From Rhodococcus ruber (GTDB lineage Bacteria; Actinomycetota; Actinomycetes; Mycobacteriales; Mycobacteriaceae): 64,000 bases of DNA. The stretch is taken from assembly GCF_027270735.1 (NCBI RefSeq), contig NZ_JAPWIJ010000011.1, forward strand, positions 98,649-162,648, in the 5' to 3' direction. The position numbers and the translations under genes are program-made. Of the stretch, positions 63,950 through 64,000 are shown in pieces. Numbering within the stretch: the first letter of the stretch is position 1; the number at the start of each line of letters is the position of its first letter. Below the pieces are notes generated by a model. The model made no database searches and had not been told where the DNA came from. It worked only from the letters and a program-made list of their open reading frames with translations.

Positions 63950-64000
63950 GTGATGCTCCTATGAGTGTCAAGTGGCGGTTTTCTGGGTGAGAAGTTGGAA
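63950..64000. other. End of window, no gene seen
   Basis: The 51 bases hold the ribosome-binding site of the last gene and otherwise nothing recognisable; its promoter is probably partly outside the window. Confidence 0.6.

Overview
The window is high-GC actinobacterial DNA of the mycolic-acid group, most like Rhodococcus or a close relative. Evidence: strong GC bias, frequent GTG and TTG starts, a solitary GroEL with two CIRCE operators, a Cdc48-like tandem AAA ATPase beside psd-pssA, an LpqL-type lipoprotein peptidase, and a gene order that, as I recall it, follows the Mycobacterium tuberculosis Rv0440 (groEL2) to Rv0414c (thiE) block with every shared strand consistently inverted. No mobile element, rRNA, tRNA or CRISPR array was seen.

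Layout. 0-6.9 kb: an unrecognised gene, nicotinamidase, a MOSC protein, then a tightly packed aspartase / asparagine permease / asparaginase operon read leftwards, facing a divergent FadR-type regulator with two CTGTCnGACAG palindromes in the shared control region. 6.9-9.4 kb: a solitary argininosuccinate synthase of the E. coli type and a stand-alone LigD-type polymerase, separated by a very long hairpin. 9.4-14.2 kb: an AcoR/MimR-like activator facing an amidohydrolase / DUF59 / alcohol dehydrogenase / ABM-domain operon. This looks like the accessory half of a propane-monooxygenase cluster with no monooxygenase genes in view. 14.2-18.5 kb: hydrolase, lipoprotein, VOC protein and groEL.

18.5-31.8 kb looks like an insertion between groEL and psd. 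It carries a second asparagine-type permease, a secreted protein, a soluble Ser/Thr kinase, a betaine transporter, an HxlR/DoxX pair, a DJ-1 protein, a GOLPH3-like protein, a three-gene redox signalling operon (receiver fused to a thioredoxin-reductase-like enzyme, a cyclic-nucleotide-domain histidine kinase and a UBP zinc finger) and stress-type membrane proteins with SigB/SigF-like promoters. 31.9-35.7 kb: psd, pssA and the AAA ATPase. 35.8-37 kb: a PEP-mutase-family enzyme with a perfect palindrome in its promoter, and a NUDIX hydrolase. 37.2-43.6 kb: a complete Mrp cation/proton antiporter operon.

43.6-53.9 kb: PAP2 membrane protein, carboxylate-amine ligase, SodC, LytR_C protein, DUF3263, def, GNAT, xthA, a small membrane protein, two GNAT paralogues, thiD and a class III cyclase. 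53.9-60.2 kb: peptidase lipoprotein, an ABC pair, then the TPP-riboswitch-led thiO-thiS-thiG operon with divergent thiE. 60.3-64 kb: a membrane-anchored lipase-like protein and a second ABC exporter operon headed by a LolA/RseB-like protein.

The most promising uncharacterised system is the redox two-component / UBP zinc-finger operon at 26.1-29.6 kb. The monooxygenase-less accessory cluster at 9.4-14.2 kb and a 25-bp dispersed repeat present three times are also worth following up.
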